A DNA stretch of 42,879 nt from IMG/VR virus record IMGVR_UViG_3300036851_000513, positions 1 through 42,879 of that record; one strand, given 5' to 3'. Source of the DNA: a virus. Shown piece after piece: positions 12,289 through 20,466 of the stretch. The translations under genes were made by a program, and so were the position numbers. The notes under the pieces are model-generated. The model saw nothing but the letters and a program-made list of their open reading frames with translations, had not been told where the DNA came from and made no database searches. Each line of letters begins with the position of its first letter. Positions within the stretch are counted from its first letter, which is position 1.

Positions 12289-13098
12289 TTAGGGTTTCGC
12301 GAAACTTGCACAGGTCGGTTCGACCATGCAGGGGACCTGCTTCTTTATCATGGCCAGCGGCGTCAAAATATGTAACCGGTCATTGGCTCCAGCAACCAGG
12401 ATAGCCACGGCTCGATCATTCTCATCCACGACAAGGGAGCCACTGTTGCCCGGCGCGGCCGTTACGTCCGCGGCGATGTAGCCCTCTGCCCATTCCGTCG
12501 ATGGGGCACGGTACTTTGAGTTGGCGACGTAGCCGCGAGCGAAGAACCGATCTCCTCCGAGCGGATAACCGTAGAGGTAGATGACATCATCCTCCAAAAG
12601 GGCGCCGCTGTCCCCGATCTCAGCGATCGGTTTCTTGCCGTCGATCTCCACAATGGCCCAATCGCCTCGGGAAATGTCGATCCGGTCGTCGTTGACCTGC
12701 TGCTGCCGGAGGAACCCGGGGGAAGGGAGCTTCCCGAAGAGCTCTCGAGGACTTACCGATCGCGTCTTCGCGTCGGGGTCTCGGAGCCGCCAGCCAGTTG
12801 CAAGAACGCGCGCAGCCTGGAAGTTGGAACCTGATTGGGTGACCAGAAACTCTACGCCACGGCCCATCTCAGATTGCGAGAGTGCGATGCAGTGGCCAGC
12901 GGTAAGGAGTCTGGTCGTCTTCCCATCGGTCCAGTAGGCTCCCGCCGAGCAAATGGCTGAAAGCCGTCCCCATTCGCGGACGAATAGCTGATAGGACTGG
13001 GCATTTAGCTGGTCGACGTAGGACCAGCGACCCGCAGCACTCGCGGGTGGGAGCACAAGCAAAGCAAGAGCGATCACCAGCAAGAGGATCAACCGCAT
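12289..13098 (-). CDS. Secreted trypsin-like serine protease
   Basis: 269 residues. Signal peptide 1-21 (LILLLVIALALLVLP core, ASA-A cleavage site). Trypsin fold with the complete triad in order: H69 (LLTAGHC), D146 (SRGDWAIV), S219 (APGNSGSLV). Cysteines C50 and C70 could pair across the catalytic histidine. It would act outside the cytoplasmic membrane. Trypsin-like proteases are not standard phage genes; here it lies just beyond the lysis region in the same orientation. It may aid lysis, degrade a surface protein, or be a host-benefiting cargo gene. Confidence 0.85.
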   Translation of the reverse strand: MRLILLLVIALALLVLPPASAAGRWSYVDQLNAQSYQLFVREWGRLSAICSAGAYWTDGKTTRLLTAGHCIALSQSEMGRGVEFLVTQSGSNFQAARVLATGWRLRDPDAKTRSVSPRELFGKLPSPGFLRQQQVNDDRIDISRGDWAIVEIDGKKPIAEIGDSGALLEDDVIYLYGYPLGGDRFFARGYVANSKYRAPSTEWAEGYIAADVTAAPGNSGSLVVDENDRAVAILVAGANDRLHILTPLAMIKKQVPCMVEPTCASFAKP

Positions 13099-13113
13099 TG
13101 GGACTACCTCCCT

Positions 13114-13209
13114 TCAGAGATGGAACCCGAGTCCGACATACAGCCCCCAGAGGAAGCCAGCTCCCAGGGCTAGGAAGAGCGCGATGAACCAGATGAGGTT
13201 ATAGCGCAT
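13114..13209 (-). CDS. 31-residue membrane peptide
   Basis: ATG at 13207-13209 overlaps the stop of the upstream membrane-anchored gene as TGATG, so it is translationally coupled. Product starts MRYNLIWFIALFLALG and is almost all one transmembrane helix with a single early arginine. It fills the gap before the secreted protease. In a lysis neighbourhood it could be a small holin or antiholin, or a spanin partner, but nothing beyond the helix supports this. Confidence 0.5.
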   Translation of the reverse strand: MRYNLIWFIALFLALGAGFLWGLYVGLGFHL

Positions 13210-13886
13210 CAGAACCTGTAGGAGACAAATCCCAAACCCCACGGACCCGCCGTGGACTGCCCGCCGGCGATCTGGACAGAGATGTGCCCGCGGCTGGCCT
13301 GGACGGTTGCTCCATAGGACAGCGCGACGTTCCCACCCAAAGCCAAGACGCCGATCGTGGGTCTTAGCTCCACATGCCAGCGCGGCGCCAGCGCGGCCGT
13401 CGCGACCTTGGTCTCGGTCCGGACCTCATCAATCTTCCAGCCTTCCATCTGGGATGAGACTGCGTAGGCGCCAGGGGCCACCTGACCGATGATCAGCTGC
13501 GGATTGACGGGCGTGGCCCAGCCGTACTCTTTGGTGAGAACGGACCCCACGGCCACGGTAATGAACTGCGGCCACTCTCGGCGGATGACGTCGACTGGAA
13601 CCGGCACGGGTTTGGTGATGGTGACGATGCGATCCTGGCCAGGGCGATCAATGAATCGTGTGACCTCGACCGGCACCTGCACCAGCTGCACGGGCCCAGG
13701 CACAGCGAAGGGCACGATCTTGGTCTCACCCGGGACAGCAACCCCGACAATCTTCGGGTCCACCTGCTGCACCTGGATCCTGGGGAACCAGGCGCGGCCA
13801 GCGAGGATCCCGCCGGCGAAGATCAGCCCAAGGATGATGAGAGGTGCGAGAAGCCGAAGTGCGGCGCGCGCCTGGTGAGGCATCAA
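13209..13886 (-). CDS. Membrane-anchored protein with C-terminal beta segment, spanin candidate
   Basis: 225 residues (an ATG pair at the start). N-terminal transmembrane anchor about 12-32 (LAPLIILGLIFAGGILAGRA), then a Pro/Val-rich periplasmic stretch with repeated VPV/VPG units, a helical-beta middle, and about 60 C-terminal residues of alternating hydrophobic beta strands ending in ...GFVSYRF. A C-terminal aromatic after a beta strand recalls outer-membrane proteins. Position between lysis-like genes suggests a spanin-type role in joining inner and outer membranes; that is inference only. Confidence 0.55.
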   Translation of the reverse strand: MMPHQARAALRLLAPLIILGLIFAGGILAGRAWFPRIQVQQVDPKIVGVAVPGETKIVPFAVPGPVQLVQVPVEVTRFIDRPGQDRIVTITKPVPVPVDVIRREWPQFITVAVGSVLTKEYGWATPVNPQLIIGQVAPGAYAVSSQMEGWKIDEVRTETKVATAALAPRWHVELRPTIGVLALGGNVALSYGATVQASRGHISVQIAGGQSTAGPWGLGFVSYRF

Positions 13887-14221
13887 GAATTCCTCCTGGG
13901 GACAGCGAGTGATGGGCTTCCAGCACCTGCTCGCAATCGATACCGGTACCCATCCGGACGCTCAGGGAACGCATGTCCAATGATCTTCCTGCCGGGGACC
14001 GGGGCGTGCCCACAGTCAAACCCGGGCGGGAAAAACCCGCGGCTGTGTGTCAGTCCGCAATCGCAGCACTCTTCATATTCACGATCGTAGATGTCAAAGA
14101 CCCGATCCTTCCGAACAACCATCTGGCGGCGCACAATGCGGGCGCGGAAAACCCCTAAGATAATGATCAGCTGCGTAATGGCCTCGTAGACCAGAAGCCG
14201 CCAAACCGGCGTATGGATCAT
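13883..14221 (-). CDS. Hypothetical protein with CxCG motif
   Basis: 112 residues. Hydrophobic N-terminus (VYEAITQLIIILGVF) that may be a short membrane or amphipathic helix, followed by a basic patch (RARIVRRQMVVRKDRVFDIY) and EECCDCGLTH, a cysteine-histidine cluster, then FDCGH. The C/H cluster could bind zinc. ATGA overlaps with both neighbours place it in the lysis-region operon. Not recognised. Confidence 0.62.
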   Translation of the reverse strand: MIHTPVWRLLVYEAITQLIIILGVFRARIVRRQMVVRKDRVFDIYDREYEECCDCGLTHSRGFFPPGFDCGHAPVPGRKIIGHAFPERPDGYRYRLRAGAGSPSLAVPRRNS

Positions 14222-14640
14222 CTGATCTCAACCTCCATCGCCTCGCCTCGTTCGTAGGGAATCTTCAGCAGAGCCATCAGGCGCTTCATCGCATCGCGGC
14301 TCTGCAGGATCTTGTCGCCATCCCGGGTCTCGCCGACGAGAATGCATCCCTCGGTATCGGCGTGGGTGTTGCCAGAGTGAATCAGCACCCCCGTGAACCC
14401 CGGCACATCCAGCAGCCTGGGCGTGATGCGCATGAACCTGGGCGAGTAGGCCAGAACAAGGCGGTACGTCCCACGCGAGATGGCCGTCCGGCCCTTGATC
14501 TTCGCCGACGGCTCGAACTCGAGTTTCCGGTCAGCATCCTCCAGCGTCTGCCACGGCGCGGCTGCCGGATCCTCATATGTCAGGATGCCTAACGTGGTGT
14601 CTGGCAAAAAGGTGTCGCGTACAAGGACGAGTTTCACCAC
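14218..14640 (-). CDS. DUF5675 family protein, peptidoglycan-related candidate
   Basis: 140 residues from a GTG at 14638-14640 (or the next GTG) with CTGGAGG just upstream; ATG at 14754 would add a non-coding-looking leader. Family signature present in order: LVLVRDTFLPDTTLGIL, WQTLEDADRK, AISRGTYRLVL, then VPGFTGVLIHSGN and DTEGCILVG. The H-x-G-N-x4-T-x-GC arrangement resembles an L,D-transpeptidase-like active site (His and Cys), which is why such proteins are often placed in phage lysis or tail modules. It may be this phage's cell-wall enzyme, as no other endolysin is seen. Confidence 0.75.
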   Translation of the reverse strand: MVKLVLVRDTFLPDTTLGILTYEDPAAAPWQTLEDADRKLEFEPSAKIKGRTAISRGTYRLVLAYSPRFMRITPRLLDVPGFTGVLIHSGNTHADTEGCILVGETRDGDKILQSRDAMKRLMALLKIPYERGEAMEVEIR

Positions 14641-14692
14641 GCGCCTCCAGACATATCGGCTGATGTTCTCGATAGCTTCCCGCTGATCACGG

Positions 14693-14875
14693 TCATACCG
14701 GATCCCCTGGGTCCACGGGGAAGACGACAAAGATGTCAAGGTAGTAGGCCGCACCGCACTTCGGGCAGACGCCAGTGAAGGTAGGCTCCTTGGGATCGTA
14801 GACGCCCGGGGCGATCGAGAGCCCTATCCATATGCCGCAGGAACAGGGATATGGCCACCACGCTTCGCGGAGCAC
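14693..14875 (-). CDS. Small zinc-ribbon protein
   Basis: 60 residues with PCSCG near the N-terminus and CPKCGAAYYLD later, two CxCG/CxxCG knuckles that form a zinc ribbon. Begins MLREAWWPYP. Its stop overlaps a 20-codon ORF (14634-14696, ATGA) that leads into the DUF5675 start, a possible coupling leader. Follows the holin candidate immediately. Function unknown. Confidence 0.6.
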   Translation of the reverse strand: MLREAWWPYPCSCGIWIGLSIAPGVYDPKEPTFTGVCPKCGAAYYLDIFVVFPVDPGDPV

Positions 14876-14876
14876 A

Positions 14877-15080
14877 TCAGGGCTGGCGCTCGATCAATCG
14901 ATCCACTCGGTCCGAGAGCTTGTCCACGCTCTGGGTGTTCCGGTCGACACTGGTAGATAAGCGATCGAGCTTTCCGTTTAGACTGCCGCTCACCCAGCGG
15001 ATCAGATAGACGGCGATCGCGGTCGGGAACCCCACGGTAGCGATGAATCGACCTATGGCATCGATCGTCACTGCATCCAT
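14877..15080 (-). CDS. BhlA/YvrJ-like small membrane protein, holin candidate
   Basis: 67 residues. One transmembrane helix (IATVGFPTAIAVYLIRW) after a short polar N-terminus, followed by an amphipathic coiled coil (LNGKLDRLSTSVDRNTQSVD). This layout is that of BhlA- and YvrJ-type phage membrane peptides often annotated as holins or holin-like. First gene after a terminator (15095-15121) and followed by the DUF5675 gene, consistent with a lysis cassette. Pore-forming activity is inferred. Confidence 0.68.
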   Translation of the reverse strand: MDAVTIDAIGRFIATVGFPTAIAVYLIRWVSGSLNGKLDRLSTSVDRNTQSVDKLSDRVDRLIERQP

Positions 15081-15094
15081 GTGTCACCCTCCCA

Positions 15095-15121
15095 GAAAAG
15101 GAAATGGCCCCTTGCGGGGCC
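15095..15121 (-). terminator. Rho-independent terminator after the NHL gene
   Basis: Minus-strand stem GGCCCC-GCAA-GGGGCC (15106-15121) with a stable GNRA-type loop, followed by ATTTCCTTTTC. It ends transcription from the tail-fibre/NHL genes and separates them from the lysis cassette. Confidence 0.78.
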
Positions 15122-15161
15122 GTAGTCTGATGCGCCTGCCGATGCCGCCAGAAAAACTGGT

Positions 15162-16055
15162 CTAGCGGGTGACCGTGAGCCTCACGACGTGCGGATCTCC
15201 GAGCAATCCGACGTAGAGCCTGCCCTGTGCGTCCAGCGTCACCGTCTTGGGGAATCGGCCGACAGGGATCGCTCCCGCCAACGACCCACCAAGAGTGAAG
15301 ATCTGAACGCGGTGATTGTGGGTATCGGCGACGTAGATGTGTTTCCCGAAGACCGTGACCTCGTAGGGGAAGCGCAGCTGCCCGGCCCAGCTGCCGATCG
15401 ATCCCCATTGGCGGACGAAGCGACCATCCGGCGTGAAGACCTGAATCCGGTTATTGCTCGAGTCGCCGACGTAGACTAGGCCCGCCGAGTCCAACGAGAC
15501 GTACAGCGGGGAAGAGAACTCGCCCGGCGCTGTCCCGCGCTTCCCTGATCCCCACACCGCCAGGAGCTTCCCGTCGTGCGTGAACTTCTGTACGCGGTGA
15601 TTACCGTAGTCGACGACATAGACTTCCCCTGACGGGGCCACCTCGATGTCGTAGGGCCGCTCGAATTCACCGGGTGCCGTGCCCTGCTTACCGAAAGCCC
15701 GGATGAATTGACCCTCCGAATCAAAGACCGCGATCCGGTGATGATAGTGGTCCACCACGAACGCGGTGCCCTCGCGGTCGAGTCCGATCCCCGTGGGGTG
15801 GTCGAGTGTCCCCTTGCCGATCACCCGGAGCAGCCGACCGTCCTCGAGCGCGTACTGTATAACCACGCTCCCGGGGCAGTCCGAGACGTAGAGGAAGCCG
15901 CGGGCCTTATCGACCGTGCTCCCATAGGGGTGGGCGGGTCGGACTGTAGAGATGCGCCATGTCTCGTCTCGCACCAGTACCACGGTGCGGTGGGGCAATC
16001 TTTCCACCGCGAGCACCGGGAGTAGCGCGGCAATCAATATGATCGTACGCTTCAC
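15162..16055 (-). CDS. NHL-repeat beta-propeller protein with N-terminal export signal
   Basis: 297 residues from GTG at 16053-16055 with AAAGGG upstream. N-terminal hydrophobic signal-like segment (MKRTIILIAALLPVLAV). Five to six NHL repeats follow, each with a strand pattern such as IYVADTHNHRVQIFTLGG, VYVVDYGNHRVQKFTHDG and VYVGDSSNNRIQVFTPDG, and GTAPGEF linkers. NHL propellers bind proteins, sugars or RNA. An exported propeller is unusual in a phage genome; it sits directly after the glycine-rich adhesin, so it may act in adsorption or be cargo from a host. Complete, not truncated. Confidence 0.82.
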   Translation of the reverse strand: MKRTIILIAALLPVLAVERLPHRTVVLVRDETWRISTVRPAHPYGSTVDKARGFLYVSDCPGSVVIQYALEDGRLLRVIGKGTLDHPTGIGLDREGTAFVVDHYHHRIAVFDSEGQFIRAFGKQGTAPGEFERPYDIEVAPSGEVYVVDYGNHRVQKFTHDGKLLAVWGSGKRGTAPGEFSSPLYVSLDSAGLVYVGDSSNNRIQVFTPDGRFVRQWGSIGSWAGQLRFPYEVTVFGKHIYVADTHNHRVQIFTLGGSLAGAIPVGRFPKTVTLDAQGRLYVGLLGDPHVVRLTVTR

Positions 16056-16089
16056 GGATGGTGCCCTTTCGACGAACCCGCAATCGTTC

Positions 16090-17076
16090 CTACCAGGACA
16101 CAACCCATACCTCGCCACGCGCGCCACGACCACCTACAGCTCCTGAAGTCCCGCTACCGCCGCCGCCGCCACCACCACCGGGTGCGCCGCCATCACCGCC
16201 TGCGCCGTTCTGGCCACCACCACCACCGCCTGCGCCGTTTTTCGTGGAATCACCTGCGGCACCAGCGGCCCCGGCCGTACCAGACCCGACCCCTCCAGCT
16301 CCACCTCCGCCGCTACCCCATAGCTCTTTTCCGGTCGCTCCGCCGGCCGCACCGTTCCCAGTGCCGCCGTTCGATCCTCCGCACCCGCCGCCACCACCGC
16401 CAGCTACGGACGTCCCACCGGCACTGCTCGTCGTCGCCCCACCACCGCCAGCGCCTGCGCCTCCTGTGTACGCTTGATGTCCTGCGGCACCAGCAGGTGC
16501 CCCACCACCGCCGTCTCCGACGCCTTCCTGTACGGTACTCCCGAGACGCGGTGCGCCGCCCGCCTGTGAGGCGGCTTGCCCTGTCGTGCCCGCCCCGGCC
16601 GCCCCGCCCCCGCTGCCTCCACTTCGGTCTGCCCCAGCGTCGGCACCCCAGCCACCGCCACCGCCGCGGGCAGAGGCATGGCTGCCGAATGATGTCGTGC
16701 CACCGATCGCGCCGTTTATGCCGATGGCCGCCTGGCCGGTTTGCGCAGCGACCGTGACAGCCACGGTCGCCCCCAGATCGGAGGCACGGAACAGTCTGGA
16801 CACACGCGCTCCTCCGCCCGCACCCGTGCCACCCGTGTAGGCTGTGCTGTTCCCACCACCACCACCGCCGCCGCCGCCCCCGGCCAGCATGACGAGCACC
16901 CAGTTCGCCGGCGAGGGCTTCGTCCATGTGCCGTCTGCGGTAAAGGCCTGGATATTAACTGCAGGGGATACACCAGAGAGGCCGTGAATGTGGTCGAGGA
17001 TGTTCTGCTCGGTTTGATTGTAAATGGCCGCCGTCAGGATCTGATTGATGACGACGTCCTGGTGGATGAATGCCAT
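16090..17076 (-). CDS. Glycine-rich tail fibre/adhesin
   Basis: 328 residues. N-terminal about 75 residues (MAFIHQDVVINQILTAAIYN; then AFTADGTWTKPSPANWVLVM) resemble the tail-attachment part of glycine-rich phage tail proteins. The remainder is a glycine-rich domain with many GGGGG runs separated by short loops, ending in GRGARGEVWVVSW, a typical terminal strand. Such domains form a polyglycine-II-like sheet whose variable loops bind receptors. Follows the tail genes; likely the receptor-binding protein. Confidence 0.82.
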   Translation of the reverse strand: MAFIHQDVVINQILTAAIYNQTEQNILDHIHGLSGVSPAVNIQAFTADGTWTKPSPANWVLVMLAGGGGGGGGGGNSTAYTGGTGAGGGARVSRLFRASDLGATVAVTVAAQTGQAAIGINGAIGGTTSFGSHASARGGGGGWGADAGADRSGGSGGGAAGAGTTGQAASQAGGAPRLGSTVQEGVGDGGGGAPAGAAGHQAYTGGAGAGGGGATTSSAGGTSVAGGGGGGCGGSNGGTGNGAAGGATGKELWGSGGGGAGGVGSGTAGAAGAAGDSTKNGAGGGGGGQNGAGGDGGAPGGGGGGGGSGTSGAVGGRGARGEVWVVSW

Positions 17077-17088
17077 CTCGTCCCTCGG

Positions 17089-17319
17089 CTATCCGACCTG
17101 GAGGATCGCGCCGGTCTCTTCGTCGATCGCGTAATCGATGCGCTCGACGTCCAGCCCAAGTTCCCTGAGTGCTGTCTCGCCTAGCGTGCGCTTGCGGGCG
17201 TTGGCCTCTTGGAGATCCGCCTCAAGAAGCCCCACCTGAATGGGCGTGAGCCGATTCTCCCTGATGAGGGTTTGGGCGCGCTTCATGAACTCCGTGTAGG
17301 CACCATTCGCTTCCCGCAA
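17089..17319 (-). CDS. Small helical tail-region protein
   Basis: 76 residues if it starts at TTG 17319; an ATG at 17286 (GGAG upstream) gives 65, and the open frame extends to 17415 over the previous gene. Helical and charged (YTEFMKRAQTLIRENRLTPI; LLEADLQEANARKRTLGE), ending EETGAILQVG. Likely a small structural or assembly protein between hub-related and fibre genes. Start codon uncertain. Confidence 0.55.
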   Translation of the reverse strand: MREANGAYTEFMKRAQTLIRENRLTPIQVGLLEADLQEANARKRTLGETALRELGLDVERIDYAIDEETGAILQVG

Positions 17320-17338
17320 CTCCTGGAGCCTAGCGGGG

Positions 17339-17737
17339 CTAATCCGCAGACCGATTGATCGTCTCGCGGATTTGTTCGGCGATGATAGTGCCAACTGGTG
17401 CAACGAATGCCACATCGAATCCTCCGATGGCCCGCAGGCTCTGGGGGCCGGCGAATTGCAGCAATCGAGGTTTACGCGTCAGCTCGCCCCCATTGTCCCG
17501 TAGCCATGCCGCGACCTGATCCCCCAGGGGGCCGTCGAGGAAGACAGCATCGAACTCCAAGGCGGTCAGGTAACGCACGGCCATATGGAATAGTGCGCAG
17601 GTGAAGACCTCGTGCGGGCCTGACATGTCCTCGTCCGTGAGGACGTGAACGAGGTGACGCGGGCGACCGCGCTGATCGAGGCGATCGCCGACCACGACTT
17701 CGCCGAGTGCTGCCTTCCCCACCACAAGGATCCGCAT
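17339..17737 (-). CDS. Hypothetical tail-region protein
   Basis: 132 residues from ATG 17735-17737 overlapping the hub stop as TGATG. Begins MRILVVGKAALGEVVVGDRL, with further beta-alpha units (FDAVFLDGPLGDQVAAWL; GFDVAFVAPVGTIIAEQI), so a small Rossmann-like alpha/beta fold is likely. No catalytic motif seen. Position directly after the hub gene suggests a baseplate accessory. Confidence 0.6.
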   Translation of the reverse strand: MRILVVGKAALGEVVVGDRLDQRGRPRHLVHVLTDEDMSGPHEVFTCALFHMAVRYLTALEFDAVFLDGPLGDQVAAWLRDNGGELTRKPRLLQFAGPQSLRAIGGFDVAFVAPVGTIIAEQIRETINRSAD

Positions 17738-20466
17738 CAAAATCCCAGGCGGTTCTGGTCCAAACGCCCTTCAGGATCCTTGTCGAGGGTGAGCCAGTCG
17801 TAATCCACATGCTTGCGGAGCTGGTAGGTCACGGTGTGCTCAAATCCTGGTGCCTGGACGGTTTCCCGAAGCCCGTCCACCACCCAGCGGTAGGATACTC
17901 CCGTGAGGCTCTCGACGATCTCGATCACTGTCCCGAGATCGATCTCGAGCATGTCTGGGAAGACGTTCCTAAGTGTCATCTCCGCCGGCGGCACGACGTC
18001 TTTGCGGTCTAGCACAAGAAACTCCGCAAGGTCCTTGGCGTACAGGTCCTTACCGATCAGGTCGTTGTCGATCACCCCGTCATGCTTCTGAAAGTCCTCC
18101 TGGCTCGTCACATCGGAGGCCTCGCGCAGAATGGGGGTCTGGGCGCGGAGCGGCTTCCCGCGCAGCTCGAATTTCGAGACGAAGATGGTGGCACCGTCGT
18201 TGTTGGTGAGCGTCACCTTGGATTTCTCGGCGAAGAAAACCACGACGACACCGAGCTGAGCCGTCTTGTCCGTACCAGTCTCCGTGGAGCCTGCCGTGTA
18301 ATCGGTCGTCGCCACTGGGGTGACCATCTCATCGGCCGGCGCTCGAACAAAGCTCGTCTGTGATGGATCGAAATACTCCAGAAACAACTCTACGGACGCG
18401 CCGACGGCGAGTTCGTAGGGCACTTGCAGCTTGGCCACAACGGCGAGGGAAGCGTCTTTCTTGCGCGGGTTACTCTTGACCTGGACGGCGTTGAGGATGC
18501 GGGCCTCGTCGTAGACAGGCCGAAAGTCCACCATCTCCGCGTCGTAGGTCTTGTAGGTCGCCGCACCGAGCGTCCAGTAGCGGTTCTCCAGGCGATACTT
18601 CCCCGATGGATCGATGTAGTGGGCGTACTGCCCGGCCTCGACCGGCTTGCGTAGGGCCTCAAGGGCCGCCTCGTCCGTGAAGAGGGCAAAGGGTGATGTG
18701 TCGACCGTCGTCGCCAAGACGCGCTCACCTGAGGGCACGCCAGCCTCGTCCAGGATTTCCGTGATGATCGCGCCGAGGGTTTGGTCGGCGAGAATGCCGG
18801 TGGTGACCCGCTTTGCCCGGAGCAGTTTGAAGCGATCCTCCAGGACGCAGTTTACGACCCGACTATCCTCAGGCCCGGCCTCAAGGCGGGTCTCCGGCTC
18901 GTACTTGAGGATATAGCCCGTGAAGCGGTCCTTGGTGACACCAGAGGTGGCGGTGATCCGGGCTTTCAGGAACGGACGGAGCAGTCCAGCAAACTTCGAG
19001 GAAGGGTTGTCCGGGGAGTAGGTGCCCTCGGTAAAGTAGGCCTGGTCTCGGGTCGACCAGGCGGCCCCGGTGATCGTCCCGTGGTTGAGGTTCGTGGTTG
19101 CGTCTTGAGCCTGTGTGCCGGAAGCTTCATCGAGTCTCCAGTACCCCACGAGGCCCTTCTCGTTCCCTGCGAGCCGGCGGTGCATGTTATTCTGGATCTG
19201 GGCCTGGGTGCGGGCGACGTTCCAGATGCGGTTTTCATCAAGCAAACCATCAATGAACCCGCTGTTTGGGGGTGAGCTGGGGCCGTGGGCACCGAAGTGG
19301 AGAGGGCCTGTTGTTGTGCCGATTGTACCGGTCTCAGACTGAGAAGCAAGGAGAATTCCGTCAACGTAGAGTCGCATAGCCGAACCATCATATGTTCCCG
19401 CGACGTGATACCATCGTCCGGCCACTGGGACCACATTGGAATAAAGTGAGCGCTGTACGCCAGCGAGGAAGAGCCTAAAGGCCCATCCCACGTTACCACC
19501 ATCATCCGACTTCCACAGAAGATAGGCTGTGTTGATAGGGTCTTTTGAGATGAACGTCGGATGATTCGTGGTCACAATGTCGAACTTGACCCAGCTTTCC
19601 AGCGTGATCGCTGAAACAATATCCAGAGCAGGAGCGTCAGGGACCTCGACATAGTCATCCACCCCATCGAAGCTCAGGGCAGGGCTACTCTGTTTCCCCT
19701 CCACGTTGTTGAGCTCGATGCGGGCTTGGCCGGTGACGATCTCGCCCCGGATGGCTTCCGAGCGGCCGCGGGAGATGCTGTACTCCCGGAGGTCTGCCGC
19801 GATGTCGGCGATCTCCCGCTCTGACCAGGCCGCTCCGGTGAGGGTCCCATGATTCGCGTTCGAAGTGGCGTCCTTGACCTGGGTCCCGGTATCTTCATCC
19901 ATCCTCCACAGACCCACCAGCCCGGACTCCGTGCCAGCCAGACGGCGGAATCGGTTCTCGGCGATCTGGGCCTGGGTGCGGGCGACGTTCCAGATGCGGA
20001 CGTCGTCGAGGACACACCCAGCAGGCCCAACATTGCTTGAGCCTCCGAACTTGAAGGAAGCCGCCGTGTTTGGGAGACTGAGGATATCTGCTGTCGGCCC
20101 ACCAACCAACGCCCCATTCAGATAGATACGGATGTTACTCCCATCAAATGTGCAGGCGACATGATAAAGGGTATCGAGGCTGAGCACTCCCGTGTTGACC
20201 GTGACGTTTGAGTCCGTGGAGAGTCGGCGGTTGAAATGCACGGACTCGTTAGGCTCTTTTACGACCTGCCAGCCATCACCAGCCCCGGTCAACTTCCCGA
20301 GAATGTGTCGATGGTCGGCTGTTTCTACCGTAAGTTTGATCCAAAACTCGACGGTGAACGCGGCCGTACCCGCGAAGTCCCATACATCCCCAACTGTGAC
20401 GACATCATCCACCCCATCGAAGCTCAGGGCGGGCGAGAGCAAATTGAGCTTATAGGTGGCTGGCAT
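17737..20466 (-). CDS. Tail hub/tip protein with two inserted LamG domains
   Basis: 909 residues. Two LamG/concanavalin-like jelly rolls, about 10-215 and 258-475, each starting SPALSFDGVDD and containing VARTQAQI and GLVG-W-DE blocks. Around them is a phage tail hub: KLNLL, then ADLREYSISRGRSEAIRGEI with TGQARIELNNVEGK, and after the second LamG YSPDNPSSKFAGLL followed by FTGYILKYEPE. Thus the hub's LDN-x-DGRFSP-x-N-type strand pair is split by LamG2. The C-terminal 400 residues are the conserved tip part. LamG modules probably bind surface glycans. Confidence 0.8.
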   Translation of the reverse strand: MPATYKLNLLSPALSFDGVDDVVTVGDVWDFAGTAAFTVEFWIKLTVETADHRHILGKLTGAGDGWQVVKEPNESVHFNRRLSTDSNVTVNTGVLSLDTLYHVACTFDGSNIRIYLNGALVGGPTADILSLPNTAASFKFGGSSNVGPAGCVLDDVRIWNVARTQAQIAENRFRRLAGTESGLVGLWRMDEDTGTQVKDATSNANHGTLTGAAWSEREIADIAADLREYSISRGRSEAIRGEIVTGQARIELNNVEGKQSSPALSFDGVDDYVEVPDAPALDIVSAITLESWVKFDIVTTNHPTFISKDPINTAYLLWKSDDGGNVGWAFRLFLAGVQRSLYSNVVPVAGRWYHVAGTYDGSAMRLYVDGILLASQSETGTIGTTTGPLHFGAHGPSSPPNSGFIDGLLDENRIWNVARTQAQIQNNMHRRLAGNEKGLVGYWRLDEASGTQAQDATTNLNHGTITGAAWSTRDQAYFTEGTYSPDNPSSKFAGLLRPFLKARITATSGVTKDRFTGYILKYEPETRLEAGPEDSRVVNCVLEDRFKLLRAKRVTTGILADQTLGAIITEILDEAGVPSGERVLATTVDTSPFALFTDEAALEALRKPVEAGQYAHYIDPSGKYRLENRYWTLGAATYKTYDAEMVDFRPVYDEARILNAVQVKSNPRKKDASLAVVAKLQVPYELAVGASVELFLEYFDPSQTSFVRAPADEMVTPVATTDYTAGSTETGTDKTAQLGVVVVFFAEKSKVTLTNNDGATIFVSKFELRGKPLRAQTPILREASDVTSQEDFQKHDGVIDNDLIGKDLYAKDLAEFLVLDRKDVVPPAEMTLRNVFPDMLEIDLGTVIEIVESLTGVSYRWVVDGLRETVQAPGFEHTVTYQLRKHVDYDWLTLDKDPEGRLDQNRLGF
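19195..19999. repeat. Direct repeats marking the duplicated LamG module
   Basis: A 37-bp stretch at 19195-19231 is identical to 19963-19999 (both within the VARTQAQI-coding part), and the start of each LamG also shares a run of about 25 bases (around 19660 and 20410). The two modules lie about 768 bp and 750 bp apart, so the domain was duplicated recently or is homogenised by recombination. Confidence 0.8.

Noticed and set aside
14824-15408. 194-codon minus-strand ORF overlapping the holin candidate and NHL gene
   Set aside because: It spans a terminator hairpin and two better genes and has no protein-like pattern.
16134-16927. Extra frames across the glycine-rich gene on both strands
   Set aside because: Long open frames arise from GGN-rich codons; only the frame with a tail-attachment N-terminus is a plausible gene.
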